DNA of 64,000 nt from Megaustenia siamemsis (lineage: Eukaryota > Mollusca > Gastropoda > Stylommatophora > Ariophantidae): assembly GCA_032433765.1 (NCBI GenBank), contig JAVIAB010000041.1:73678232-73742231 (forward strand). Reading direction: 5' to 3'. How positions within the stretch are numbered: position 1 is the stretch's first letter; the number at the start of each line of letters is the position of its first letter. Below, in pieces: positions 10,350 to 21,467 of the stretch. Made by a program: the position numbers and the translations under genes. Under the pieces are notes generated by a model, which ran no database searches, was not told the DNA's origin, and saw only the letters and a program-made list of their open reading frames with translations.

Positions 10350-10700
10350 ATCTAACTAACCTATGTGAAAATATCTATATCAACAGCAGCTGTAAAATCA
10401 GAACAGCAACAGACTACACAGATCATGTTGAAGTTAGAATATGAGTAAGACAGAATTGCATATTATCTCTCTCATTGTTGATTATTTACATGGACTATAT
10501 ATGTAAAGTTAGCCAGCCATTGGAATGGTTTCGGAAATTACCAATCTTCTAATCACAGACAATCAGGCACTAATACATGGAAAAATAGTAGACTTTCAAG
10601 AACACTTAGATAGACTTAACAGCACTAATGACCAACACAGCATGAAAATCAACAAGAGACAGAAGTCATGAATACCACAAAAGTGAAATAGAACATCTAC
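10350..10700 (+). mobile_element. LINE-s-like RT remnant (U1)
   Basis: Broken frames give ITDNQALIHGKIVDFQEHLD and RLNSTNDQHSMKIN, matching the LITDDQCLIYEDENLLQQHL region of the LINE-s copy at 58948. Many stops. In U2 this remnant (about 26590-28130) hosts the RTE-x insertion. Confidence 0.6.
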
Positions 10701-10849
10701 ATCATGACAGATGGTAGACAAAACATTTGGAGAAATTTAAATACCAATGAAATCTAGTGACAAGCAATAATTCACAAGCAGATGAAATAGGCTCAAAATG
10801 CAACAAAAGTTTATCAAATCTTCTGCCTGAGCTATTCTGCTTTTTATTT

Positions 10850-11068
10850 CTGTGATGCATCTTCCACCCGATGTTATTATTGTGCCCAAGTATTTCAGAT
10901 GTTGCACTTGTTTCAAATTTGATCTGTTTATTTTTATGCTGCATGCTGGTGATGATTGTTTCTTCAATATGACCATTACTTCTGTTTTCTTACTATTCAG
11001 ACTGAGACCTATATTGTTGCTGTCTTTTACTATTATGTCTATCATTTCTTGTAGTTCATTCTCTGTCT
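10850..11068 (-). mobile_element. LINE-q antisense RT fragment (U1)
   Basis: Minus strand reads NNIGLSLNSKKTEVMVILKK then NLKQVQHLKYLGTIITSGGR, the region just after the RT active site. It abuts the GPCR pseudogene. U2 copy at 28272-28516 has about 27 extra bases. Confidence 0.7.
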
Positions 11069-11075
11069 GGCACCA

Positions 11076-11839
11076 AGATGGACGCACCAAGATGGATGCT
11101 TATTTGCATTTGAACAAAGCCTGACGGCCAAGATCAGAATTTGCAGAATTCGTTTTTCGTCACCTACGTATTTATCTTTCTGTCCGTATGGTACGTTGTG
11201 TGCATAACAGTGGAGAATTACACCACCATATGTCATCCAACAAGATTTGTGGCTATGTGCACAAGACAATGCGACAGTATCGTTGTCATATGCATTCTGG
11301 TCTTGTCGTTGTTGCTGTATATGGCCACTGCTGTTGCTGCTGAGGTAACGCCAAACGAGATAGGTCTTGAGAAATGCTTGCCAAGTCCAAGGCTGATGTT
11401 CTTGCACATAATAACCTACATTGACTCGGTAGTAACGTTGCAACTACCGCTGATCACCATTACTGTCATGCTCTTCACGATCGTTCTGTCCATCATACAC
11501 AAGTCCCGATGGAAGGAGCTCAGTGGCCTGCTGATGCTGGAAGTTTCCGAGCTGAAACCAACCAACGATCCTAGGTGGAGCTCAGTGCGAGCTAGCGCCC
11601 AGGTTCATGTGGCTAGGATGCTATTTGCCTTGTCTCTGTCTCACATCATCATGCACGCACCCAGCCATGTGGCCAGACTGTACTATCTGATGCGGACTCA
11701 AAACTCTGTGGACATGAAATTGACATTCTCTGAAGGTCTTATCTGGCTGATCTTCCAGCACGACAGCCATGCCCACCATGCCTACAAGTTTTAGATCTTC
11801 ATGGTCGTCAGTAGAAACTTTATCAAGAACCTCAGACAA
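11076..11839 (+). pseudogene. GPCR pseudogene, 5'-truncated and intronless (U1)
   Basis: A GC-richer block encoding a rhodopsin-family seven-transmembrane receptor from about TM2/TM3 to TM7. Seen: a hydrophobic span, then ENYTTICHPTRF, the position of the (D/E)RY-x-x-I-CHP motif after TM3; TM4 (SIVVICILVLSLLLY); TM5 (LPLITITVMLFTIVLSII) followed by basic KSRW; TM6 (FALSLSHIIMHAPSHV); and a TM7-like end where VVSRNFIKNLRQT follows a stop (KF*IF). The first two helices are absent. Placement inside a CUB-gene intron and lack of introns suggest a retrocopy or transduced fragment. Ligand class cannot be told. Confidence 0.75.
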
Positions 11840-11850
11840 ACTTAAGTGGA

Positions 11851-12928
11851 CGTTACCAAGTGTATATGTTAGTCATGGCTTATATCTTGGTGGTTGTCTG
11901 TGCTAACCATGGCTCATATCTTTGTGTGTGTTTGTGATAGAAATGGTTCCTATCTTGGTGTGATAGCAATGGCTCATTCCTTGGTCTATATCCGTGTTAG
12001 TCGTAGCTCATATTTTATTGGGAGTCTGTGATAGCCATGGCTGATATCTTGGTGGGAGTATGTGCTGGCCATGGCTTATATCTTGTGTGTCTGGGCTGGC
12101 CATGATTCATATCTTAGTGTGTGTCTATGCTGGCCATGGTTCATAACTTGGTGTATATCCGTGCTAGCCATTGCTCATATCTTAATGTGTTTCAGTGCTA
12201 GTCATGGTTCATATCTTGGTGTGTTTCTGTGAAGCCATGACTCATATCATAATGTGTTTCTGTGCTAGCCATGGCTCAAATCTTAATGTGCTTCTGTGCT
12301 AGCCATGGCTCATATCTTAGTCTGTGTGCTAGCCATGGCTCATATCTTGGTATGTGTCATGTTAGTCATATCTCATATCTTGGTGTGTGTCCGTGTTAAT
12401 CATGTCTCATATCTTTGTGTGTGTGTCTGTGTTTAGTCATATCTCATATCTTAGTGTCTATCTGTGTTAGTCATGTGTCATATCATTGTGCGTGCATGTC
12501 TGTGTTAGTCATATCTCATATCTTTGTGTGCATGTCTATGTTAGTCATATCTCACATCTGTGTGTGCATGTCTATGTTAGTCACATCTCATATCCTTGTG
12601 TGCATGTCTATGTTAGTCACATCTCATACCTCTGTGTGTGTATGCCTATGTTAGTCATGTCTCATATATTTGTGTGTCTGTGTTTAGTCATATCTCATAT
12701 CTTTGTGTGTGCATGTCTATGTTAGTCACATCTTCTATCTTTGTGAGTGCATGTTTATGTTAGTCATGTCTCATATCTTTGTGTGTGCATGACTGTGTTT
12801 AGTCATATATCATATCTTAGTGTGTGTATCTGTGTTAGTTATATCTCATATTTTAACATGTGTCTGTGTTAGTCATATCTCATATCTTAGTGTGTGTGTG
12901 TCTGTGTTAGTCATATCTCATACATTAT
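11851..12928. repeat. Long minisatellite (U1)
   Basis: About 1.08 kb of imperfect repeats of roughly 35-40 bp with core GCTAGCCATGGCTCATATCT at the left, drifting to GTTAGTCATATCTCATATCT plus a GTGTGTG spacer at the right. It begins directly after the GPCR pseudogene. Open frames through it are a by-product of the repeat. Confidence 0.85.
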
Positions 12929-13009
12929 ATTCAGTAGGCTAACAACATAAAGTAATATATTCTAATGACTTCACTACATTTTAAATTACTTACTTATTTA
13001 TATGTAAAC

Positions 13010-13240
13010 TCAATCCGTCTTGTTTGGGATGAAAATGTCTTGATGACTTTGTCATTAAAGTACTTTTGGGTTGGTTTCTAAGTTTCTGAGGGAATGATTT
13101 CTCAATGGATATTAGTGCCAAACCAGATAAGCGTTCTTGTGTCTGAGTTGAGCAACAATAAAATGTGATTCTCTTGAGAGCAGAAAAAGTTCTTTCTACA
13201 GATGCTGATTCTCATAACGTTGTTATAAATAGCTAAGGAA
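13010..13240 (-). mobile_element. hAT transposase remnant (U1)
   Basis: The reverse complement reads SASVERTFSALKRITFYCCS then TQTQERLSGLALISIEKSFP. This is the carboxy-terminal hAT dimerisation region (S-x-ERxFS-x-LKxIK...RLSxLALxxI). No amino-terminal transposase or inverted terminal repeats seen. Residual fragment of a DNA transposon or of a ZMYM-like domesticated relative. Confidence 0.75.
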
Positions 13241-13639
13241 GTTTTGGTAATCAGACAGTTTCACTTTCACTTTGTGAAGATTCTGATTGGCTAGAGCTAA
13301 AAATAACCCCTGAAACCACATTCATCTAGTGGTAACAACTGGTACATTATTTTGATGGGAATTTTTGAATGTCAATGTAGTTAAACTAGATTCGGATAGA
13401 GGAAAAATGTACCGCTGGCTCCTAGAGGTTTCAATGTAGAATAGTTTTGTTTCATTCACAAACGTTATAGTGGCCAGAGGAAAACCTTGCTTTAATAAAT
13501 ACAAATCAAAGCAAATAAATCATATTGGCCTATGAAGTGTGTAATAGAATATTCAAAAATTTTTAATATAATTATTTTTTAAAAATATAATTTATTATAT
13601 ATTTCATTTTGTATGTCGTTAATATGTTCAGGCTACCGG

Positions 13640-15110
13640 CGGTAGCTGCGGTATCATAGAGAATACGCCACTGCTACAAAGATAGATTTTAATAGCTCTT
13701 TAGGTATGTGTTCAATGTTATATATGTCATTGAGTAGTTTTGTTATGACTTGTACTTCTAGCTCTCCTAATGCATTTATCTCTTCGATTGTTATATTGTC
13801 GGGACCTGGAGCTTTGCCTCTTTTCATGTCTTGAATTGTGTCCTCCACTTCACTCTGCATAAGTGGTGGTCCTATGTCTTTGTTTGAATTGTTTAACTCT
13901 GGTCTTTCATCATCACAGAGTTTACTGATATATTCTGATATCTATCTTTGTAGCCATCACAAATAAGTCAGGTGTCACTGATTGTGAAGACCATTGCACT
14001 ATTAATCTGATGAGTCATTTGACCAAAATATTACTAAGAATCATCATGAGACATGTAAGGAACAAAATAAAACCAAAAATAAGTGAGGAACAATGTGGAT
14101 TTGTGGGAGGATAGGGCACCAATAATCCAATATACATCTCAAGAACATTGATAGAAAGATCTATAGAGGTAAAGAAAGATCTATATATGTGCTTTATAGA
14201 CTTCACAACAGTATTTGACAAAGTAAATTATGTTGAAACAATCAAAATGCTTGAGAAATTAAACATTGATGGCAAGGATTTGAAAATCATAAAAAAATAT
14301 TTATAGGCAAAACACAGCAGCCATTGAATTAGCAAACAAACAGGACAGTTTCAATATATAAAACAAGGAGTTAGACAAGGCTGTGTTCTGACGTCAGATT
14401 TGTTCTCACATTACAATAAAATATGAGATCAATAGCACACACAAAATAAATTGATGTTTAACAGTCACAACATAAATAATTTATGATATGCAGATGACAT
14501 AATTTTAATAGCAGAGAAAGAGAATGTACTACATAAAATTATAAATGTAATAAGAAAAGAAAGCAACAAGAAAGGTCTCAGTCTGAATAGTAAGAAAACA
14601 GAAGTAATGGTCATATCGAAGAAACAATCATCATCATCACCATGCAACAAAAAAATAAACAGGACAAATCTTAAACAAGTACAATGTGTCAAATACGTGA
14701 GCACAATAATAATATCAGATGGAAGGTGCACCACATAAATAAAAAACAGAATAGCTCAAGCCAAAATAGTATTTCAGAAAATGAAAAACATCTTATGCAA
14801 TAAATCTGTGTCAATAGAAGTAAGAAAGAATTCATCTGTGCTATTTAGAGCAGACTCTGACCTATGAAAGTGAATTATGGACAGTAGACAGACAAATGAA
14901 AAGACGATTAGAGGCCAGAGAGATGGGTTTTCTCAGAAGAATGTTGTAAGTTCCCTGGACAGCTAAAAAGACCATTGAGGAAATTCTCAAAAAGGACAAC
15001 TCAAAAAGTGAGCTCCTAAAAAACATCAGAAAGAAACATCAACATTTTTCAAAATTGTGGAAGAACATGATTGTCGATGCCAACCTCAATGGCACATGAT
15101 GGTGATGAAT
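13640..15110. mobile_element. LINE-q copy with inverted 5' part (U1)
   Basis: The left part (13640-13965) is antisense: minus strand reads QSEVEDTIQDMKRGKAPGPD and IPKELLKSIFVAV. The right part (13948-15110) is sense and resumes at almost the same residue: SIFVAITNKSGVTDCEDH, then the RT with YMCFIDFTTVFDKV, KQGVRQGCVL and YADDIILIAEKEN, and a tail with VPWTAKKTIEEIL. Sense and antisense parts meet with overlapping residues (SIFVA), as expected of 5' inversion during insertion (twin priming). Many stops, so old and dead. Confidence 0.75.
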
Positions 15111-15390
15111 ATAATACTCAATAATAATATTTACTAAGATTTAAAATTGTCTACATTGCCAAAATTGTTTATAAAGATTACCAAACACAAGTGACGGGAT
15201 ATTTCATAATTTATTATATGAGCTCAGAATGTTTTATTTACAAACAAAACTGAAAACAAGTATTATAATGACATGGATTCAACATAAATTAATAATTTAC
15301 AAATACAAGAACAATCATTTGCCATAATTAAACCAGGTTCTAAATTCTTGAAAAACTCAATCATTAAGCGAGATTTATTTCTATTTTCAG

Positions 15391-15515
15391 TTCTCAAAAC
15401 TGCCAAATACAGATCTCAACTTATTCATCCACAAATGTAATTATGTTGCTGATATTTGATTTCAACTTGATGAAGACAGGATCTTGCACTTCTGACTATG
15501 TGGCTATTTATGATG
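15391..15515 (+). CDS. CUB domain exon 2 of 3 (unit U1)
   Basis: A 125-bp exon following acceptor TCTATTTTCAG. The frame set by exon 1 reads GSQNCQIQISTYSSTNVIML, then LIFDFNLMKTGSCTSDYVAI and YDG. This holds the second and third CUB cysteines and the hallmark C-x-x-DYVxIYDG strand. The exon ends after GATG with donor GTACAG (phase 1); reading past that point runs into intron-like AT-rich sequence. The Met in NVIML is Arg in the U2 copy (ATG versus AGG), the only coding difference I see between the two CUB domains. CUB folds usually carry two disulphides, and all four Cys are present across the three exons. Confidence 0.9.
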
Positions 15516-16085
15516 GTACAGTAAATGAGTTCTATGTTGTAAAATGTTCATTTATCTGCATAGAAAATCTGACATTTAAAATTAATAATTTAATTTATTT
15601 AAAAATATATATCTCATGGCCAACATTCAGTTTTTAATAGTGTTGAATGAGTAGCAATAACAGATTAAAATGTTAGTAAATATATAAAAAATGAATAAAT
15701 GTGAGACAAAATGAAGGAATTAAATAATTTAAAATATAAACTTAAGGTCTTTGCATTGTTATGATGATTTTCATATCTACACTTTTATTTTGAATATCCC
15801 CCCTTTCATTATACTCTAACTTTATATTGTTTCTCTGTAATGTGATCAAAATCCAAGAGAAATGATTGCAAACTGCTTCTTTCCAATAGCAAAAATTGTC
15901 AGTCTCCTTCAAATGTCATTTATTTCAATTAAAAGTTTTGATACCTTAAGGCAAATACAACCATTTGGTTTTCTCCCACTTGGAGTACTATTTCTTTATA
16001 TTGTATATGTGCTTTATGGCTTTAATAATAAAGTTGATTCACAAGAGATGACAAATCTTTATCATTAATTAATTTTTATAAGTAA
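15516..16085. other. CUB intron 2, nothing recognised
   Basis: Very AT-rich; no ORF, element or additional exon supported. The U2 counterpart is 34125-34693. Confidence 0.5.
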
Positions 16086-16089
16086 CCTT

Positions 16090-16888
16090 TTTATCAAATA
16101 CAAAACTTAGACTTTTCAAACCAAATGTACTATCAACCCTTACGCATTTGAGAGCTGGAAAAAATCAAGAGACATAGAAACAAAGTTAAACGCATTTGAA
16201 AATAGATGTCTAAGGAAAATACTTGGTACAGCACTGAACAAATTCAAAACAAATGAGGAATTTAGAGAAATTGCCAATCAACCACTAATATCTTCATCAT
16301 CATCATTATGTGCCATACCGATTGGCGTAGGCGATCATGTCCTTCCACAATCTTCTATATACAGTGCATCATATGAGTTCTGTTGTTGACTGTTTTCCAT
16401 GCTATAACACCAAGCTATCCAGTATTTTCTCTCTTTGTTGCCCTCGATCTCTCTTTCCTTTTATTTTGCCAATTGTAACCAAGTATTCCAACTTTCCTCT
16501 TCTCATGATGTGCCCGAAAAATGTGGATTGTTTATTCTGATGTTTTTTAGGAGCTGCTTTTTGTGTTGGCCTCTTTGAGAACTTCCTCATTGGTCTTTTT
16601 AGCTGTCCAGGGAACTTTCAACATTCCTAATATCTTCAGTAATCAAGAAAAGACAATAGTCATATGTTAGATATGTGATGAGGAGAGAAAATAACCGAGG
16701 CAAGAGCAGCAGGAATCGGCTTCCTCAATGAGATAGAGTTGCTTGCATAGAACAGAGACAAATGGCGAGATTTGATAAAAGATCTTCAACAAGAATTGAA
16801 AACTGCTAGAATAAAAAATTTGGATAAGAGAAAGGGTATCTGGGTCTATGCTCTATGGGCTGGCTATGGCTCGAAAGGTCTATAAGTA
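16090..16888 (+). mobile_element. RTE-x old 3' fragment, with nested insertion (U1)
   Basis: Plus-strand RTE-x carboxy-terminal sequence (TKLRLFKPNVLST-like, NPLIS region) interrupted at 16297-16626 and resuming to the CCCTATGGGCTGG / GGCTCGAAAGGT terminus. Many mismatches compared with 8641, so an older insertion. Confidence 0.75.
16297..16626 (-). mobile_element. LINE-q 3' fragment nested in RTE-x (U1)
   Basis: A 330-bp antisense insertion flanked by CTAATATCTTCA (16285-16296 and 16627-16638), with the inverted (GAT)n tail at its left edge. Minus strand encodes FFGHIMRRGKLEYLVTIGKI then KRDRGQQREKILDSLV. Confidence 0.85.
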
Positions 16889-16892
16889 ATGG

Positions 16893-17105
16893 GATGCTTG
16901 CGTAGAATAAAAGGATGGAAATAGTAGGACAAAATCACTAATGAAGAATTATGGAAAAGTACTAGTCAAATACCAGTGGATAAAGAAATACAACAAAGAC
17001 ACTGGCATTGGATAGGACACACACTGTGGAATCCAACTGAGAGTATTACACAAAAGGCCCTTTTCTGGAATCCCCTAGGAAAAAGATAAAGAGGAAGACC
17101 AAAAT
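16893..17105 (+). mobile_element. RTE-y internal fragment (U1)
   Basis: Matches 39982-40200 of the full-length RTE-y with scattered changes: ATGCTTGCGTAGAATAAAAG corresponds to the GCLRRIKGWKWQ region, and AAAAGATAAAGAGGAAGACC to the RGRP region with a stop. Old copy; U2 counterpart at 35500-35712. Confidence 0.75.
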
Positions 17106-17560
17106 ATTCTTAGAGAAGACAGTAAATCCTTTTATTAAAATTTTAAGACTCAATCCTAGTGTAGATAACACTATAGGCAAAATGGTCTTTCTACAATAGA
17201 ATCTTAATTCCAACATAATGCAAAATACAACTAAAGCCGAAATTAAATGTCTTATAGGCATGACTTGAAACAGCCTGAAAGATGAGATTAGAAGTAAAGA
17301 ACTAAGACAAAATGCAAGGAATAATTTCTGTCACTGAATATACAAAAAACAAGAGATAAAATTGTTTGGTCGCTTGATAAGACAGAAAGATCAAAATACA
17401 TAATATCAAGACTTTGACAATTACTGCAAGAACACCAAACCTGAGTGCTGACCATGAAAAATAACTGAATTGTTGGAATAATATAAAAACTAGGAAACAT
17501 TACAGAGGAAACGATAACAGAAGATGAAAGGACTGCAGACTATATCTCCCAACCCACCAA
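17106..17560 (+). mobile_element. LINE-u remnant (U1)
   Basis: Broken frames read TTKAEIKCLIGM and SLKDEIRSKELRQNARNN, similar to the minus-strand SLRDKIRNELGTEKKARNNP at 46863. U2 (35713-35917) lacks about 240 bp of it between two AGATGA repeats, a simple deletion by short direct repeats. Confidence 0.55.
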
Positions 17561-17569
17561 TCCCTGACA

Positions 17570-18212
17570 CAAATGAGGAAGCAAAGAAGAAAATAAAGTA
17601 TCCTTGTGTTCAAAACATGACATCTTAAAAAATAATTACACTTTCTTTTTGAGTTTCACTTCATTTTGTGTCTACACACTTCAGTGAGATGGATATTTAA
17701 GAATTTGCCATAAAATAAAGACAAGAATTAAATTTAATGTTGAAGATTACATGAGGTTAATAAACACTCAGCTGCATATTCTGTAAAGTGTTGACAAAAA
17801 AAACATTGTGAATGTATCTTGCACCCAATATAAACTGTCTATTTAAACAAATATGATGATTAGGTAGGAACTGGTTGTGTGTAACTTGACTATTGTAAAA
17901 GAAGTTAAGGGTCTAAATAGGTTGGGAAACACTGAACTAAGATGACTAGACAAGTGTGTTGATAGAATTATATTAATATGTGCTAGAACATTCTCTAAGC
18001 TGAAATAATTAAATTTTACATATTATAATTATTATTTTTACATAAAATTGTGTTGTTTTAAAAATACTGAATTTATGATGCCAAATAATAGATTAATCAT
18101 TTATTGTTCAATGTTTATAAAATAATACTCACAACGTGAACTTAAAACACAAAAATTAATGCAGGATAAGCTACTCAAATAGAATTTATATTTTCTATCT
18201 TATCATCTTTAG
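17570..18212. other. CUB intron 2 end, nothing recognised
   Basis: AT-rich sequence up to the exon 3 acceptor; no ORF or element supported. The U2 counterpart is 35927-36577. Confidence 0.5.
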
Positions 18213-18374
18213 GTTACAGCACATATGATTCCAGACTAGCAAAACTGTGTGGTGAAATTATTTCCTACAAAACATACACAAGCACTGGCAGCTATATGAC
18301 TGTTGTGTTTCACTCTAATTACTATGGATACTACAGAGGCTTCAAGTTTCAGGTTACATCCATTCAGGGTTCAG
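18213..18374 (+). CDS. CUB domain exon 3 of 3 (unit U1)
   Basis: A 162-bp exon after acceptor ATCATCTTTAG, phase 1 to phase 1. It reads GYSTYDSRLAKLCGEIISYK, then TYTSTGSYMTVVFHSNYYGY and YRGFKFQVTSIQGS. These are the carboxy-terminal CUB features: the fourth Cys in LCG, the hydrophobic V-V-F-x-S strand and the conserved GF-x-F near the end. Donor is GTAATG. The three exons total 369 bp, or 123 residues, close to the usual CUB length of about 110. The final phase-1 G joins linker exon 2 at 21903 to form Ala. Coding sequence is identical to the U2 copy at 36578. Confidence 0.9.
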
Positions 18375-19148
18375 GTAATGTCTGTGATAGGTACAAATAT
18401 ATTTGGTTCATAGATGCAGAATTGTCAAAAATATTGAGTGGTCTACTTTGTAACTTAAAATAGCAAGAAATCTCAGTCATTAGTTATTATACACAATACA
18501 AGTGTTGCACTTTCTTTAACACCAGCTGACATTAGATTACTTGGATTAGATGATGAGATACATATTTTCTGGTAAATATAAATAATTTTAACTTTTTATA
18601 GGAACAGAAATTTTTAAACTTTAATAAAATTAATTTTTTTTAAAAAGAAAATATAATTAATTCACTTTCATATTACAATTTTAGTTTGATAATGTTATGT
18701 GCAATATGTAAACCCAAACTAATTATATTTATATAATGCAGGGACAAATGTATAATTAATATAAATTAAAGGTTTTATTTAAGTTAAATAGTGTAAAGAA
18801 AATTTCAGCACAAGTTCCTTGATATCAAGATAAATTGCATCACTAGAATCATTGTGATTGGCATGGCAGATGTCCAGCAACATTTTCTAAATTATTTTTT
18901 TATTATCACCTTTTTTATTGCTAAACACAAACAGGGCAAGTAAACAAAAACCTTAATCAGCCATCTGTCTAGCTGTGGTAGCTTCTTTATTGATGCTTTA
19001 ATAATAGTGGTTCTAAGAAGCCACACAGAACTGATGATTTCTCTGGAGAGATAATTAGATTGTCTTCAGATGCAACCAACAAATCAACTGCAAAATCATT
19101 GTATGCAAATACAGGGGAAAATTTGTAAAAGGCTCACAGTATATCCGC

Positions 19149-19987
19149 GTGCTGCAGAGTGATTTATCATCGTTGGCGAGGAGTGGATACAGGTGCCTGC
19201 ATCATTCAACGGGACTTTCTCGTGTATTGTCACACTCGACAGGAAAAGTAGGGAACAGAACTCAGTCGTGGTTAATGCTGAGGTCAATGGTCTCATCTGC
19301 GATAACACCGATGAGAAAGATGCAGTCATCTATACAGACAGATCTGTAATACAACACCAAAGAAGTGCATGGGCATTTACAGCACGCTCGGCAGGCAGAA
19401 TAGTCAAAGAAGACAGTGGTGCATACATCACGACCACGAGTAGCATGACAATGGAGGTGATGGCAGTGACTAAGGCATTCAAATGGTTAGAGTCACAAGA
19501 CTACACCCACGCCTGTATACTGAGTGATTTGATAAGCATGATAAAAAAAGTGGAGGCGGGCTCTGTACGCATGCAATGGTTAGAGTAATTACAGAAGTGA
19601 AAAATATGTAAGGTCACCTTTGTATATGCCCCTGGATATGCTGGAGTATGGGGAAATGAAAGAATGGACAGGTTGGCTAGCTGTGCTGCCGTTGAGGGCG
19701 GTCAACCAATGGATCGGGTGGACATCATCAATGCCCTCCAAGATATGGGAAGAGCACAGGACTTCGACAAACACAGATCCACGTCACTTCTTCGGATGAT
19801 GGAAATGGGAGTTAAGGTGGGCACAGCCAGAAATGAGAAACTTAGTGGGCGTGTAAGAAGACTTATCAACCAACACAGAACTGGAGTTGTCAGTTGCTGG
19901 ACTCTGCGGGACTTGCTGAGGAGAGGATCTGAGCACCTATGGACATGTTCGGAGTGCAATGATGATGACCCACAAATAACTCAATAA
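19149..19987 (+). mobile_element. LINE-r RNase H domain remnant (U1)
   Basis: Two long open stretches separated by in-frame stops read a retroelement RNase H: AVIYTDRSVIQHQRSAWAFT, SMTMEVMAVTKAFKWLES, ACILSDLISMIKKVEAGS, then VTFVYAPGYAGVWGNERMDR. The acidic residues of the active site (TD, ME, SD, MD) are kept, but the usual TDGS is TDRS and the PGHAGV His is Tyr. After it comes a non-LTR carboxy terminus with SGRVRRLINQHRTGVVSC and LWTCSECNDDD. GC is higher than in the surroundings. An unusually well preserved remnant, but stops mark it as dead. Confidence 0.8.
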
Positions 19988-19989
19988 CA

Positions 19990-20690
19990 GGGAAAAATGC
20001 TACCATTTTCAATAACATTCTGACACTGTTGAAAGATTTCAACAACGTCAACATTAAGATGTTTTCTATTTTGCAAAAATCATCCTACTCCCTTAACAAA
20101 CCTTATTAGTGTCCATCTCTTGCATGGCATAAAATGGGGCTTAGAAAGTTGAAATAATGGAATGGACAAAAATAGGATTTTTTAAGATGATTTTTCTTCA
20201 CTTTTTTTGTTTGTTCTTTCAGTTTTCAATCGATAGATACCATGTTGATATTTTGATTATTTTTGTTTCCAATGTTGGATAAACATTATCTTAGAATTGT
20301 GCTCCATGGTGTGCTCACACAGTTTATTCAGAAATTAACATTTGTTTGGATGCACTAATAATTAGCAGGCTAAAATTTGACAATAAAATCATAACTACAT
20401 AAAAAAAAACAGAATAAATAATTTATGAATACCAGAAAAAAACAAGAGCTGCTTCTTCATTCCCCATTCATAAGAAAGACTGCATTCAATTCTTGGATCT
20501 ACACAGGCTACCTTCACTGAATACTTACCAAAACGTAATCATCTAAATAAAAATAAGAAATAATAAAAATATCTCATTGATTGTACTGGTGCATCTCTAG
20601 TACAATTCAGCATTGCCTGTAAGTCCCCGTTTTGAACCCTTTCCACCCATGCAGTCTTCACTGATGATATCAGATGAACAAATAGGGGCA
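19990..20690. other. Intron, nothing recognised
   Basis: AT-rich, shared with 41598-42335. Homopolymer runs only; no ORF or exon supported. Confidence 0.5.
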
Positions 20691-20691
20691 T

Positions 20692-20935
20692 ACTCTCTAT
20701 CTATTGACCTTTCGAACCGTAGCCAGCCTATAGGGCATTTTTCAATCCTTCTAAAGATATTTTATCAAATCTAGCCATTTGTCTCCGTTCAGTACAAGTA
20801 AACTCTATCTCATTGAGGGAGCCGATTCCTGCTGCTTTAGCCTCTCTGATCAATTTTCTTCACAGTGTCTCTCTGGGTTAACCTCTTTTCCTCTTACCTG
20901 TTGTTTTCCCACATGAGGACTTGCTTCTGCTATCC
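20692..20935 (-). mobile_element. RTE-x 3' fragment (U1/U2 junction)
   Basis: Starts with CTATCTATTGACCTTTCGAA and runs antisense through the RTE-x 3' UTR and carboxy-terminal coding region; matches the reverse complement of the 3' end of the 8641-9933 copy with many substitutions, so it is an old copy. It spans the arbitrary boundary of U1 and U2. Confidence 0.7.
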
Positions 20936-21039
20936 ATCTCGCTCACGACTTGGGTTTGTTTAGTTGGCGCTGCCATTGTTCGTACATTCTAGAATCCTAT
21001 TTTTGTTGTTGTTTTAGGGCAGCAAATGATATCACTATT

Positions 21040-21274
21040 CTATCTATCTATCATCCTTTCGAGCCAAAGACAACACATAGGGCAGAACCACAATCTCAAA
21101 AACAGAAACCTTGCTTGCCAAAATGGCACATATTGCGGAGATCACTGCTTCTAAAATCTATGGTCTGTTTCCATAACAATACTTTTTACAATGACAGCTT
21201 GTCAAGCCATCGATCAATCTCCTTAGTTGCCTCTTACGACATGCCTGGAATGTCACAGTGTCACTATTCTTTAC
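21040..21274 (-). mobile_element. SINE-T copy (U2)
   Basis: Duplicate of the 164-398 element with the same flanking target-site duplication, so the insertion predates the U1/U2 duplication. Confidence 0.65.
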
Positions 21275-21467
21275 TGATATCACTATTACCTACTGCTAAT
21301 TTTTACACATTCTGTAAGAGGTGTACATTTCATTAACAAAAGCGATTTTACGATAGCGGCTTGTTAAATCTCTGATCACCAGTTCTATACCAAACGGGAG
21401 AAAAACAAATCCTCCATTTTGGATCCAACCGGAAACCGGTTCCATAGAGGCATACTATGAAGGTCAG

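Larger units (their letters stand above)
1..20876 (+). repeat. Tandem duplication unit U1 (left edge outside the window)
   Basis: Base 1 corresponds to 20877 and to 42518. The unit carries linker exon 1 and one complete CUB domain plus intron debris. Relative to U2 it contains a 2.97-kb segment (about 3863-6825), an RTE-y fragment (7622-8006), an RTE-x copy (8641-9933) and about 240 bp near 17283-17524 that U2 lacks. It lacks U2's 30213-31186 segment, MITE and RTE-y. Boundaries are arbitrary within the repeat because the window starts inside it. Confidence 0.9.

Noticed and set aside
11141..11794. 217-codon GPCR frame as a functional gene
   Set aside because: Lacks the first helices and any Met start in place, has a stop within TM7, and the duplicate has another stop.
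12415..12725. Overlapping open frames rich in Val, Ser, His and Cys
   Set aside because: They arise from the minisatellite, are repetitive in all frames and have no codon-use or domain support.
13322..13504. 60-codon minus-strand frame conserved in both units, near the hAT remnant
   Set aside because: No recognisable motif and not contiguous with the dimerisation-domain frame; conservation is explained by duplication.
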